Assembly (NCBI RefSeq): GCF_900607235.1
Contig: NZ_LR027852.1
Span: 468,600-532,599 of the forward strand
Direction: 5' to 3'
Length of the DNA stretch: 64,000 nt
DNA from: Olivibacter jilunii
Lineage (GTDB): Bacteria > Bacteroidota > Bacteroidia > Sphingobacteriales > Sphingobacteriaceae
Shown: positions 54,639 through 63,894 of the stretch, one piece after another
Position numbering within the stretch: position 1 is the stretch's first letter
Layout: each line of letters begins with the position of its first letter
Notes under the pieces: model-generated
Databases searched by the model: none
The model's input: the letters and a program-made list of their open reading frames with translations, nothing else
What the model was told of the DNA's origin: nothing
Program-made: the position numbers and the translations under genes

Positions 54639-55635
54639 ATTATTGAATTTGAACCTTATTTCTCCGAATCGGGAAGAGAGAAGACCTGCTCACCCTTTCA
54701 GAGTTTTGGTAGCCAAAGAGGTCAGTGACCATATTAGAAGTTGGCGCTTTATCATTTTACTTTCGCTTATTCTATTAACCTGTGTTAGTTCGTTATATAC
54801 ATCTATGAGCGGTATCAGTAAGGCTGTTGCTAAACCGGGTGACCCGGAAAGCGCCTTTCTGTTTTTAAAATTGTTCACACTTTCTGATGGATCTTTACCT
54901 CCCTTTCATGTATTTGTTGGTTTTTTGGGCCCTCTTTTGGGGATTAGTCTGGGTTTTGATGCCATTAATTCTGAACAGAATGCCGGCACTTTGAGTCGAG
55001 TTATGGCCCAGCCGATTCATCGCGATTATCTAATTAACGCGAAGTTTGCAGGGGCTTTGATCGTAATCAGTACACTTTTTTTTGCATTGGGTCTGGGAGT
55101 TATGGGCTTAGGGATCATTATTATTGGTATTCCGCCAACTCCTCAGGAACTCCTCAGAATCTTTCTTTTTCTTTTTCTCAGTATACTTTATGTGGCTTTT
55201 TGGCTAAATCTGGCCATATTTTTTTCCATACGATTTAGACAAGCTGCAACATCTGCATTGACCGCCATTGCCGTTTGGTTATTCTTCACTGTTTTTTATC
55301 AAATAATTATTAGTCTTATCGCTAAGGCAATTATACCTACCGCGGCAGCCGACACTTATCAAAGCCTAAGCTATCAAAAGCTGATCAGCGATTTACTGCG
55401 CATAGTACCTAGCCAACTCTACAGCGATGCAACAACGACGCTTTTGATGCCTTCTGTTCGGAGTTTGGGTCCATTAACAATGGAACAGGTTTACGGTGCA
55501 ATACCAAGTCCCTTGCCGATCGGTGAAAGCCTCGCCATTGTGTGGCCACAACTTACCGGTTTAGTAGCTGTCACTATATTATGTTTTGCAGGTTCCTATT
55601 ATTTATTTATGAGAAGGGAAATAAGATCGCGCTAA
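54631..55635 (+). CDS. ABC-2-type transporter permease
   Basis: A 334-residue inner-membrane subunit with about six helices and a long external loop after helix 1 (MSGISKAVAKPGDPESAFLF) typical of NosY/GldF-like ABC-2 permeases; VSDHIRSWRF precedes the first helix. The frame is open upstream to a TTG at 54613, but ATG 54631 has a good GAAGGAG ribosome site eight bases before it. It forms an exporter with the ATPase and probably the NEW3 protein. Confidence 0.87.
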   Translation: MYKLLNLNLISPNREERRPAHPFRVLVAKEVSDHIRSWRFIILLSLILLTCVSSLYTSMSGISKAVAKPGDPESAFLFLKLFTLSDGSLPPFHVFVGFLGPLLGISLGFDAINSEQNAGTLSRVMAQPIHRDYLINAKFAGALIVISTLFFALGLGVMGLGIIIIGIPPTPQELLRIFLFLFLSILYVAFWLNLAIFFSIRFRQAATSALTAIAVWLFFTVFYQIIISLIAKAIIPTAAADTYQSLSYQKLISDLLRIVPSQLYSDATTTLLMPSVRSLGPLTMEQVYGAIPSPLPIGESLAIVWPQLTGLVAVTILCFAGSYYLFMRREIRSR

Positions 55636-55644
55636 TGCCAAATA

Positions 55645-55673
55645 GAGAAAATGAATACCCTTGTATTATTTCT
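55645..55673. terminator. Probable bidirectional terminator
   Basis: AATAC/GTATT stem (55654-55658 with 55663-55667) extended by AAAT/ATTT with a bulge, lying between the convergent ABC permease and PPOX genes; A-rich on the left, T-rich on the right. Confidence 0.4.
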
Positions 55674-55688
55674 TCTCAAGGTTGAATT

Positions 55689-56135
55689 TTAAAGCTTGTA
55701 TGCTTTTATGGCGCTTTTTATTTGCTCTTCCTCTGTTGTGCCAGGATATAGGATGTAGCTGGGAGCGAATATCGGCTTAGTCTTTTCTATTTGGACAGAG
55801 ATAATATTGTTTATTGGGAACTTTCCTTTGGTCATTTGAGTTAAGGGTTGCAGCAACAAATTAAAATGTAGATGACCTGAATCAATAATTGTGGCCTTTC
55901 CCTTTAATTGCCATCCCTTCTGTATCAAAATGTCAATAAAGCTGATGCAGACATTATCGTTTTCCATAATGTTTTTAATAGATTGGGGAGATGCAATATC
56001 AGCAATTAGCAGGTTTTGCCCATAATGAGTAAAGATCTCTTTCGGGGAAACATTAGGAACTCCTTCTCGTGAAGCCGTGGCAAGCCAACATAGGACGCTT
56101 TTATCAATATAGCGTTTTATTTCATCTGTAAGCAT
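55689..56135 (-). CDS. Pyridoxamine 5'-phosphate oxidase-fold family protein
   Basis: A 148-residue split-barrel flavin-binding protein. CWLATASREGVPNVSPKEIFTHYG is the typical opening of the small PPOX/nitroreductase-like family; IADIASPQSIKNIMENDNVCISFIDILIQKGWQLKGKATI follows the pattern. It probably binds FMN or F420-like cofactor, but no enzymatic role can be assigned. Convergent with the ABC operon. Confidence 0.83.
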   Translation of the reverse strand: MLTDEIKRYIDKSVLCWLATASREGVPNVSPKEIFTHYGQNLLIADIASPQSIKNIMENDNVCISFIDILIQKGWQLKGKATIIDSGHLHFNLLLQPLTQMTKGKFPINNIISVQIEKTKPIFAPSYILYPGTTEEEQIKSAIKAYKL

Positions 56136-56216
56136 ACGGTAAAGCTAACTATTTTTAACAATAAAGAGACCAACTAACGTTATAACAACTAAATACGACA
56201 TGTGATATTGCTCTTG

Positions 56217-59200
56217 TCAGGCACGTTCAAACGCCGTTTTCCTTCCAACAGGGTGGCTTTCGTTGCTGCTTTTTCCAAATTGTTTATATCGAAAATAAGA
56301 AATGAAGGCAATCGCAAAAATTGATGTTACCGTGATGTATACCCACGATGGGATGGGAACGGGATCTCCTTTTGCATACGAATGTAAGCCCGAAAGGTAA
56401 TAGTTAACCCCAAAATAGGTCATGATCACGCTCGAAAAGCTTAGCAAAGAGAGCAAATTAAACAAAAATTTACTTTTCAATCCAGGAATTAAACGAACAT
56501 GCAAAACAAAAGCATATAATATAATGGAAATAAAAGCCCAAGTTTCCTTCGGGTCCCAGCTCCAATAGCGGCCCCAACTTTCATTTGCCCATATGCCGCC
56601 CAGGAATGTGCCTATAGTTAATAAGAACAGTCCGACAGTGAGGGACATTTCGTTTACAATTGTTAGTTCATTTAGAGATGCACTGACCTTCAAAGCTATT
56701 TTTTTGTTTTTTATAATATGCAAAATGAGCGTCACAAGACCAATTAGCGCGCTTAGGCCGAAAAATCCATAACTGGAAGTAATGATAGCGACATGTATCA
56801 TTAGCCAATAGGATTTTAGAACGGGTACTAATGGTGTAATCTGAGGATTCATCTGTGAACCGCCGTGTGCAAAGCCCATTAATATCACAGCTATAAGACA
56901 TCCCGCTGCCGGGATAAAGGCATTACTATTGCGATATAAGATAAGGCCGGAAAGTATCCCAATCCAACTAATAAACATAACCGCCTCGTAGCCATTACTC
57001 CAGGGCTCATGACCGGAGATGTACCATCGGATGCCTAGACCAAGTGCCTGTAAACTGGCCGCAATTGTTACAACGACGAGTAGAAAAGAAATTAATCGAC
57101 TCACAAATCTGGCCTCCGAGAAAAGCTTAACAAAGGCTAACGCAAGAATTAGACTTCCCAATAAGGCGTAAGCAATCATAAGCTTAAAGAAGATATTCCA
57201 TGAATTGTATCGGATTTCCCAGTTAATTTTTGCTTCCGATGGAATAATTTCTTTGCCTATTTCTTTTTGCAACGACTTTAATTTTTCTAACTGTTGATCG
57301 GCTTGCTGCCAATTTTGTGTGGTTTGTGCATAGATGACTTCTTTAAGATAGGCGGCGAAAGGATTTTTAACATCGGTATTATGATTTGCATGTTCACTAC
57401 CCCAAGCAACCCAAGTATTGTTTGGATCATTCGGGATAGGTAACACCCGTAGATATTGCCCACTGATCAGATACTGCATAACCTGTAATTTATCATTCAG
57501 TTCAATAAGCTCTTTGTCATAGCTGTTTTGATCAGCAGGCTTTTTCGCGAATGCTTGTTGGTATTCATCTTCTAGAATGAAGGTCGCTTTATTATCCTTG
57601 AGCGTGATTAAGTTAAGTAGCGATGTATACCCCTTAGGGTCCGCTTTTACACGATTTAACAGCTCCGGCCCACCTTTTGCATTTACTTTAATTAACGGGA
57701 CTTGTGCCCAATCAAAAGGTTGTGTTGATACAGACAAAAGGAATTGATTGGCATCTAATTCGTAAAACTGATCTTTGTGATGAAGTTTCCGCAAGATTTC
57801 CAGTGCCAAGGTATTGATGGGTTCTATTCTTCCGTCAAAATTTTGTACTAGAAGGCTTCCGAAATTAGCTGCATGTGATTTGCTTAGTTTTACTGACGCT
57901 GCGAATTGAGCAGGGTCTTGTATTTTGCTAGGTACAGGCATTGAAAGATCGGGCCGGTTTTCTGATTGGACAGCCGAATCATGCGTATGTACATGGTTAT
58001 GCTGATGTTGATGCCCCTGTTCGTCGCTTTTCAATAGCTGATCTCCCCTGGACGGACCATGCATGTCTATTTCCTGTGCATAACTTGCGCCAAATGGCAT
58101 AAACAAAAGGAGTAAAAGCGACGCCTTTTGCTTCGATAAAGCGCTTAACTGCTCATTTAGCTTAGAGAAGCGAGTTCCTTTCCAAAACAAAGTAACAAAC
58201 ATGGCTAGAAATAGAAATGTGTAACCTATATAGGTGGTGGTAGTGCCCCAAAAATCATGATTAACTGACAAAACGGTGCCTTTTTCGTCCGGGTCAAAAC
58301 TTGATTGAAAGAAACGGTAACCTTGGTGATCCAACACATGGTTCATATAGATGGTATATGGTGTCTCTGACTGTTTTTCTACAATTGCTAAATCGGAGGA
58401 ATAGGAGGCAGGACTATTACTTCCGGGGTATTTTTCCATTTTGAATTTGCGAAGTTTAAGTTCAAAGGGTGTGTAATATATTTTTGAGCCGTAGCCTATG
58501 GACACGGTTAGACCACCTATTTCTGACTGATGTTGAAAACTGGTGATACCTTTTCCTCCATAAAATGATACGGTATCGGTGGCATTATTGGTTGAGAGTT
58601 CCAGTTTAACCAGGTCAGCCTCGTTTTCATGCGTACGCTTATCGCCCTCAAAATGAATAATCTCACCTTTGGATGGTGCTTGAGGTATAACAAAAGTTAA
58701 ACTTCCTAGCGTGTACAAACTACGAAGATGAAAAGGTTGTTTCCGTTCTGCTTGGAGTTCACCCTTTTCCTGTGACGCCATAATCATATAGCCACCACCT
58801 ACCGGCGAATTGATAACTAGATTTCCAGCTTCTTCTTGAATGTTTACTGCCCCCGGTGTTTCCTTGTTATAACTGACTAGCATATTCTGGATCAGTTGTA
58901 CACTACCCGAAGGGATATATTTGTTCTCTCTTTTACCTTCGATCAAGGTCACGAGATGTAGTATGTTCTTGCCTGTTGACGACGCTACCAGCGAATCTTG
59001 GGCTCTCGGTATGTAATCCAAGACACGCATTTTTAAACGTTGTCCCATAAAATCGTACTCTGCAGCATATTCCTTTTGAAAAGGCTTTAAGTAAAAGGGA
59101 ACCTGACGAGATGTTAGAATGACCGGTACATCTTTATAGGCTAAGGCTTCTTCACCATTTGTAATTTGTACCTTAAAAAATGAAGCATCGGAAATAATTT

Positions 59201-59546
59201 CATTATTGGACTCCCCCTCACGGATATGCATAGAACCTTCAAAGCTGATATAACGGGTAATCGCTCCGCCGACGAAGATTAATATGAATGCCAGGTGGAA
59301 AACTAATAATGGCCACTTTTTCCGCTGGATTAATTGATAGCGTTTTATGTTTCCGATGAAATTAAGCACGAGTATGACCATAATCAACTCGAACCACCAA
59401 CTGTTGTAAATGAGGGCTTTTGCCACAGGCGTGCCGTAATCATTTTCGACAAATGTAGCTACCGCCATCGAGAAAGCGTATAACAACAACATAAAACCCA
59501 TGGTTCGGGTAGAGAAAAGTATCTTTCCGACGAAATTCATTAACAA
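56217..59546 (-). CDS. ccsBA: Fused cytochrome c biogenesis protein CcsB-CcsA (ResB-ResC)
   Basis: A 1109-residue membrane protein that exports and attaches haem to apocytochrome c (system II). The N-terminal third is ResB-like (about four helices, then a large periplasmic domain); the C-terminal third is CcsA with the WWD haem-handling motif WGRYWSWDPKETW (~980-992) and conserved His residues (HAYAKG-like LHSYAKG, VALHVAIITSSY). Fusion is common in Bacteroidota and Epsilonproteobacteria. A His-rich stretch (~509-522) lies between the halves. The start could also be ATG 59540. Confidence 0.92.
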   Translation of the reverse strand: MLMNFVGKILFSTRTMGFMLLLYAFSMAVATFVENDYGTPVAKALIYNSWWFELIMVILVLNFIGNIKRYQLIQRKKWPLLVFHLAFILIFVGGAITRYISFEGSMHIREGESNNEIISDASFFKVQITNGEEALAYKDVPVILTSRQVPFYLKPFQKEYAAEYDFMGQRLKMRVLDYIPRAQDSLVASSTGKNILHLVTLIEGKRENKYIPSGSVQLIQNMLVSYNKETPGAVNIQEEAGNLVINSPVGGGYMIMASQEKGELQAERKQPFHLRSLYTLGSLTFVIPQAPSKGEIIHFEGDKRTHENEADLVKLELSTNNATDTVSFYGGKGITSFQHQSEIGGLTVSIGYGSKIYYTPFELKLRKFKMEKYPGSNSPASYSSDLAIVEKQSETPYTIYMNHVLDHQGYRFFQSSFDPDEKGTVLSVNHDFWGTTTTYIGYTFLFLAMFVTLFWKGTRFSKLNEQLSALSKQKASLLLLLFMPFGASYAQEIDMHGPSRGDQLLKSDEQGHQHQHNHVHTHDSAVQSENRPDLSMPVPSKIQDPAQFAASVKLSKSHAANFGSLLVQNFDGRIEPINTLALEILRKLHHKDQFYELDANQFLLSVSTQPFDWAQVPLIKVNAKGGPELLNRVKADPKGYTSLLNLITLKDNKATFILEDEYQQAFAKKPADQNSYDKELIELNDKLQVMQYLISGQYLRVLPIPNDPNNTWVAWGSEHANHNTDVKNPFAAYLKEVIYAQTTQNWQQADQQLEKLKSLQKEIGKEIIPSEAKINWEIRYNSWNIFFKLMIAYALLGSLILALAFVKLFSEARFVSRLISFLLVVVTIAASLQALGLGIRWYISGHEPWSNGYEAVMFISWIGILSGLILYRNSNAFIPAAGCLIAVILMGFAHGGSQMNPQITPLVPVLKSYWLMIHVAIITSSYGFFGLSALIGLVTLILHIIKNKKIALKVSASLNELTIVNEMSLTVGLFLLTIGTFLGGIWANESWGRYWSWDPKETWAFISIILYAFVLHVRLIPGLKSKFLFNLLSLLSFSSVIMTYFGVNYYLSGLHSYAKGDPVPIPSWVYITVTSIFAIAFISYFRYKQFGKSSNESHPVGRKTAFERA

Positions 59547-59675
59547 ATATTTATAGGTGAGTAGCAGACACTAAAAAATAATTCCTTATGGGGATTTGCG
59601 GCAAATATCTTGCTTTTTAGAGGGAGAAAAGTAAAACCAATATAATTTTTTTGTAAAAAAAGAATAGTGATTGGC

Positions 59676-60578
59676 CTAGAGCCATGGCTCGTTATAAATT
59701 TCTCCATAGTTGTTGGTTTCAATCAAGTTGATACCGATTCCTCGTAAAAATTGAATCTTACCAAGATTTCGGTCGTCCGGTTTTTCGTTTTTAGGAGCAA
59801 TATACCAGGCCTTTTTTCTTCTGCCGGGAAATTTTCGGTAGTATTTTGCGCGTTCTATTAAAAGCCATCGGATGAAAATTTCATTTTCTTCCAACCCTAA
59901 ACCGAAAATACATAACTGCTTATTAAAGAAGACTTGGAGCCATGTATTACCTCCACTCCAAATCTTTTGACTGTTATTGTTAAAGAGACTGCCTGTGCGA
60001 CTTTTATAGATGTAATTTCTTGCTTTTTCAATGGATCCCATATAATGAGAAAGACCTAGACGAATGCTTCTATGGTAGCTGACAAGTCCATTAATAAACC
60101 ATATTCCGAAACCTTTCAACGGATCTTTTAACTCGTGATCCGAGAAATAGGTTGACCAAGGATAAAAGTCAGTGAAAGACGTCGTTTTAAAACGGTATTG
60201 CTGCATGAAGGGCAGTGAAGATAATGTAAGATCAAAATTGGTGGTAAGAATAGGTGCTTCATGCTGCCTGGCCCACTGTACGAATGAAACATGATGATCG
60301 AACGGCTGCCAACCGCTCAGTAGACGACTTACTTCTTTCTGAATTTGAAATGGGCTGTTAGCGGTTTCTATGCTAGCTAAGTCTAGCAAATCATAAAATT
60401 CGGTGGTTGTAATGCCTTTCGGGACGAAGTTAAAGACGTCTGGAGAAAACTTATGCCATAGCTTAAGAAGTAATTCCTCCCAAGATAACGCTTTTGGATT
60501 GTTAGGATATCGATTGATGCCGTTGCCGATTACAAAGGCGATATCTTGTTCCTGTCGGATTAACTCCCTGAATTTCAT
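59676..60578 (-). CDS. SIR2-like domain protein
   Basis: A 300-residue soluble protein with a SIR2-like NAD-binding fold: FVIGNGIN (18-22) is the nucleotide loop, PILTTNFD (109-116, Asn114) the conserved catalytic-region motif, and WFINGLVSYHRSIRLGLSHYMG the segment where such proteins usually have a catalytic His-Gly; here Asn163 stands in that place. Stand-alone SIR2-like proteins include NAD-depleting anti-phage effectors, but no partner gene is next to it. Enzymatic activity is therefore uncertain. Confidence 0.75.
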   Translation of the reverse strand: MKFRELIRQEQDIAFVIGNGINRYPNNPKALSWEELLLKLWHKFSPDVFNFVPKGITTTEFYDLLDLASIETANSPFQIQKEVSRLLSGWQPFDHHVSFVQWARQHEAPILTTNFDLTLSSLPFMQQYRFKTTSFTDFYPWSTYFSDHELKDPLKGFGIWFINGLVSYHRSIRLGLSHYMGSIEKARNYIYKSRTGSLFNNNSQKIWSGGNTWLQVFFNKQLCIFGLGLEENEIFIRWLLIERAKYYRKFPGRRKKAWYIAPKNEKPDDRNLGKIQFLRGIGINLIETNNYGEIYNEPWL

Positions 60579-60685
60579 CGTATATACTCAATGATGAGCG
60601 GAATATTTAGAGGGCAAGCTACAAAAAATATAACAAAAAGTGGATAGCAAACTAATGTTTAGCAAGTTGTATGCGCGTATTAATA

Positions 60686-60979
60686 CTATAGGTCGCCAAT
60701 AAAATCAACCCGATCCTGAAAAAACTCGATGAAAATGCCTTCGTTGTAATAATAGTAGGATACAATAAATACATCCCCATTGTAATATGAATCCCGATCG
60801 TCGGGTGGTCCCCAATATCGCTCAACCATATCTATTCGGTGCCCTACCTGGGGCCAATAGTTTTCAGGATTGTAATTATCTTTTTCGCAACTGAAAAAGG
60901 TGAAACTAATAACTATCAATAATAGGATCGCCAGACTAGCTCGTATAATGGAGTGAAATAAAAAAGCTCTGCTCTGCAT
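60686..60979 (-). CDS. Small lipoprotein
   Basis: A 97-residue predicted lipoprotein: hydrophobic signal segment then FFSC lipobox (Cys ~31), followed by a short mature region with NYWPQVGHRIDMVERYWGPPDDRDSYY and strongly aromatic strands, possibly SmpA/OmlA-like in spirit, but not recognised. The frame continues upstream to an ATG at 61078, yet a TACATTTG promoter at 61007-61014 and the signal peptide support ATG 60979. Function unknown. Confidence 0.6.
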   Translation of the reverse strand: MQSRAFLFHSIIRASLAILLLIVISFTFFSCEKDNYNPENYWPQVGHRIDMVERYWGPPDDRDSYYNGDVFIVSYYYYNEGIFIEFFQDRVDFIGDL

Positions 60980-61006
60980 AGAAATCAAAATTTGGTAACG
61001 CGCGGA

Positions 61007-61014
61007 CAAATGTA
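61007..61014 (-). promoter_or_regulatory. Predicted -7 element of the small lipoprotein gene
   Basis: The minus strand reads TACATTTG (TAnnTTTG), 28 bases before the ATG at 60979; it rules out the upstream ATG at 61078. Confidence 0.5.
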
Positions 61015-61053
61015 TAATTTTATCTTCCATTTTTCGATCGATATTGACTTTGG

Positions 61054-61662
61054 GTGAAGAACAATAAGCAATTACCAAAATATTTTTATCTGCAAGACGA
61101 CGTGCAGTGGGTTGCGCAGCAACTCTTGGGAAAGGTTATCTACACTAATATTAATGGCCTTGTAACCGGTGGGATTATCGTAGAGACAGAAGCCTATAAT
61201 GGTATAACAGATAAGGCCTCCCATGCTTATGGCAGACGTTTTACCGAAAGAACAAAAGTAATGTATGGGGAGGGAGGGGTATCGTATGTATATCTTTGTT
61301 ATGGGATCCATTATCTCTTTAATGTTGTAACCGGTCCAATCGATGTTCCACAAGCTGTTTTAGTGAGAGGTATTGAGCCAATTGTGGGGCTCGATTATAT
61401 GTTAAAGAGACGTAATATGGAGGTACTGACTCCACGGCTTTCTGCAGGCCCGGGAACGCTGACGCAAGCTTTAGGCATTGCAGGAAATTTCAACGGAAAA
61501 AGCTTATCCGGTGACGATATTTGGATAGAGGACGTGGGGATCTCGTTGGATGAGCAAGATATTGTTGTTTCGACAAGGATTGGTGTAGAATATGCAAAGG
61601 AAGATGCTTTATTGCCCTGGCGCTATTATATAAAGGGAAATCGTTTTGTAAGTCGAAAGTGA
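61054..61662 (+). CDS. 3-methyladenine/alkyladenine DNA glycosylase (AAG/MPG type)
   Basis: A 202-residue base-excision repair enzyme, GTG start. It shows the conserved AAG fold motifs VAQQLLGKVIYT, GIIVETEAYNGITDKASHAYGRRFTERTKVMYGEGGVSYVYLCYGIHYLFNVVTG and LSAGPGTLTQALGI; Glu in VETEAY is the predicted catalytic residue. It removes alkylated purines (3-methyladenine, hypoxanthine). Upstream sequence TATTGACTTTG is not a good promoter match. Convergent with the helicase gene over a shared terminator. Confidence 0.92.
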   Translation: MKNNKQLPKYFYLQDDVQWVAQQLLGKVIYTNINGLVTGGIIVETEAYNGITDKASHAYGRRFTERTKVMYGEGGVSYVYLCYGIHYLFNVVTGPIDVPQAVLVRGIEPIVGLDYMLKRRNMEVLTPRLSAGPGTLTQALGIAGNFNGKSLSGDDIWIEDVGISLDEQDIVVSTRIGVEYAKEDALLPWRYYIKGNRFVSRK

Positions 61663-61663
61663 A

Positions 61664-61685
61664 AACATAGCAAGCCTGCTATGTT
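61664..61685. terminator. Bidirectional terminator between glycosylase and helicase genes
   Basis: AACATAGCA (61664-61672) pairs with TGCTATGTT (61677-61685) around an AGCC loop, 9 perfect pairs. It includes part of the helicase stop codon (61684-61686). Confidence 0.8.
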
Positions 61686-63576
61686 AATTGTTCAAATATT
61701 CCCAAGCGCTGTAGTAAGCATGTTCTTTTTCTGAATAGGTAATTAAATCGGCATAGAAAGGTAGCTTTGATAGGGTAAGGCTATCACCTACCATCACTAA
61801 TTTCTTTTTTGCCCTTGTCATCGCGACATTCATGCGCCTAATATCGCTTAAGAAACCAATTTTTCTTTCTTGGTTACTTCGTGTAAGGCTGATAATAACA
61901 ATGTCTCTTTCTTGACCTTGAAAGCCGTCGATGGTATTGATCGTAACTTTATCTTTATATATAGAAAGAGATCTGGCTTCCAATAACGCTTTGAGCTTAT
62001 CGACTTGCGAAGCATAGGGAGAAATAATAGCGATACGAGGATAATTTTCGGGTGAATAATGTTGGCTAAGCGATGTACTCAACATTGAAAGGTAATGTAA
62101 AACAAAGGAAGCTTCTTCTAAATTGTATATGCTACCTTCATCGTCTCTTTCATCAAACCCACAGCCCACCGTATCGATAAATTGCAAGGGCTGATCATTA
62201 GGAAACAACAGGGTATTTGCAACGGAACTGTGTGCAATTAGCGAGCTTTGGTAAAATTTTTGGGAGGAAAAGGACATGATGGATGTATGCATTCGATACT
62301 GTTCCTGAAGCATAACACCTGATTGCGGATATAAATGAATGCATTTTTCCAGTAATGTTTCCTTAAGTCCCTGATTAGCGGCAGAAACGGATTTGATCGT
62401 TGGAGGCAACTGCTGATGATCGCCTGCTAATATTAATTTCTTTGCTTTTAATATGGGAATCCAACATGCGGGTTCTAGAGCCTGTGCGGCTTCATCGATT
62501 ATGACTGCCTCAAAGCAAATGTTTTTTATTGAGTAATGGCCGGCTCCCACCAATGTTGCTGTAATTACCTGCGCATTTTTGATGACAGACTCTGTGGCAT
62601 ACTGCTCTAAAGCATCGGCTTCCTTTATAAGCTTTGCTGCTTCGGCAAATAATGTTTGTCGCTGGATTCGCTCTTCTTTGCCAAAGTTACGTTTATACTT
62701 TCGTGCCATTTCACGAAATTGATTTGCTCGCTTTCTGATTTTTTTTACTTCTTTTATTGACGAAGTTTGGCTGATCTGCTCATCTAATGTCGCATGTAGT
62801 AACTCAGGTGTTACACGAGAGGGGCTTCCGATTCGTGTAACATTGATTTGTGCTTTGAGAAGTTGATCTGTAAGAAGATCTACTGCAGTGTTGCTCGGTG
62901 CAACCACCAGTAACTGACAGTTTCTTTCTTTCAGTAAAACCTTGCAAGCTTCGATGATGGTTGTAGTTTTGCCGGTGCCCGGGGGACCATGAATGATGGC
63001 TATATCATTCGCAGATCGAATTTTTTCGATGGCTAGCTGCTGATTGGCATTCAACCTATCTAATGAAATAGGGGTAGCAGAAGAAAAGAATACAGGTTGC
63101 CTTTCTCCTATTAACACTTGAATAAGAGGATTTTTATTTGATTTCGAAGCTTCTAGCAGCGCATTTTGCATTTGCTTATAGCTATACTCATCAAATAATA
63201 AATCGATGCCAAGTTTACCATTGTGAATCCAGTCGGGAAGCTCATCAAGATGCAGCATAACTTTCATTTTGTTTTCAACAAGGTAGGACACTTGTCCCAC
63301 AATGCGGTGATTAACCGAATCAAGATTAGAGAAAAGAGCAACTGACGCCCCGGATTTAAAATGATGTATTGTTTCTTGATCGTTTGAACGTTCAATTTCC
63401 AGAGCGATGTAGTCGCCTCTTTCGATAGTTATTTTTTTTATATGTATAGGAAACCAGGTGTTCCCATTTTTTTTTCGCTGTGTAATGGACAGGGTAGTTA
63501 GCGAGGTTTGAAAGGAATTCCTATCTTCTATTTGTTCTAATTTTAATAACGCTAACAAATTGCCAAAATAATCCAT
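61684..63576 (-). CDS. DNA2/NAM7-family (UPF1-like) SF1 helicase
   Basis: A 630-residue SF1B helicase of the IGHMBP2/UPF1 group. Walker A is HGPPGTGKTTTI (~197-208), Walker B IIDEAAQALEPA (~356), and AGDHQQLPPTIKS, EQYRMHTSIM, DGFQGQERDIVIISLTRSN and NVAMTRAKKKLVMVGD are motifs III-VI. It should unwind or translocate on DNA or RNA. The N-terminal ~170 residues contain a beta-barrel-like domain of the family. The predicted -7 element at 63581-63588 almost abuts the ATG, suggesting leaderless translation. Confidence 0.92.
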   Translation of the reverse strand: MDYFGNLLALLKLEQIEDRNSFQTSLTTLSITQRKKNGNTWFPIHIKKITIERGDYIALEIERSNDQETIHHFKSGASVALFSNLDSVNHRIVGQVSYLVENKMKVMLHLDELPDWIHNGKLGIDLLFDEYSYKQMQNALLEASKSNKNPLIQVLIGERQPVFFSSATPISLDRLNANQQLAIEKIRSANDIAIIHGPPGTGKTTTIIEACKVLLKERNCQLLVVAPSNTAVDLLTDQLLKAQINVTRIGSPSRVTPELLHATLDEQISQTSSIKEVKKIRKRANQFREMARKYKRNFGKEERIQRQTLFAEAAKLIKEADALEQYATESVIKNAQVITATLVGAGHYSIKNICFEAVIIDEAAQALEPACWIPILKAKKLILAGDHQQLPPTIKSVSAANQGLKETLLEKCIHLYPQSGVMLQEQYRMHTSIMSFSSQKFYQSSLIAHSSVANTLLFPNDQPLQFIDTVGCGFDERDDEGSIYNLEEASFVLHYLSMLSTSLSQHYSPENYPRIAIISPYASQVDKLKALLEARSLSIYKDKVTINTIDGFQGQERDIVIISLTRSNQERKIGFLSDIRRMNVAMTRAKKKLVMVGDSLTLSKLPFYADLITYSEKEHAYYSAWEYLNN

Positions 63577-63580
63577 GCGG

Positions 63581-63588
63581 CAAAGATA
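63581..63588 (-). promoter_or_regulatory. Predicted -7 element of the helicase gene
   Basis: The minus strand reads TATCTTTG (TAnnTTTG), ending five bases before the ATG at 63576, as in a leaderless transcript. No good -33 box. Confidence 0.5.
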
Positions 63589-63758
63589 AGAAGCATTTTA
63601 ATTAAATTTTTTTTGTTATAAGGACGGGATGGCTGCGTAGTTAAGTATGCATAAGTAATAAAATAGGTAGATTAGTGTTGCCTGTGTGTGGGAGGAAAAA
63701 AAAACGGTTTGATTTCCAGTTTGTTGTAAAAAAAAGCTATTGTCCGGGGCGCGAAACA

Positions 63759-63789
63759 TTTGGGGGAACGGGGGAAATTCGTACCTTTG
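63759..63789 (+). promoter_or_regulatory. Tandem promoter P1, full consensus
   Basis: TTTG at 63759-63762, 19 bases, then TACCTTTG at 63782-63789: exact TTTG-N19-TAnnTTTG. It is one of two such promoters 136 bases apart near the right end, followed by no gene within the window. Such tandem, strong sites are characteristic of rRNA or other highly expressed operons. Confidence 0.85.
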
Positions 63790-63843
63790 CCATCCCGTTC
63801 GGGAGGCGGGCACTCCGCAAACGAAGGGATGCGGTTGTTTTTT
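63790..63843 (+). promoter_or_regulatory. Attenuator-like leader after P1
   Basis: Just after P1, TCCCG-TT-CGGGA (63793-63804) forms a hairpin, and CCGCA (63815-63819) pairs with TGCGG (63830-63834) before TTGTTTTTT (63835-63843), as in an intrinsic terminator. Alternatively GCATCCC (63790-63796) pairs with GGGATGC (63826-63832), which excludes both. Whether it terminates is unknown. Confidence 0.5.
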
Positions 63844-63894
63844 GAGGTACGGAGGTGAACGGCAGGGAGGAGGAAAAATATTTTAAAAAAATAT

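Noticed and set aside
59676..63576. Defence island made of the SIR2-like protein and UPF1-like helicase
   Set aside because: The genes are separated by a lipoprotein and a DNA repair gene, the helicase looks like a housekeeping family, and no phage or mobile markers are seen.
63616..63813. 65-codon minus-strand frame near the right end
   Set aside because: Composition is Phe/Pro-rich and overlaps the P1 promoter region; probably not coding.
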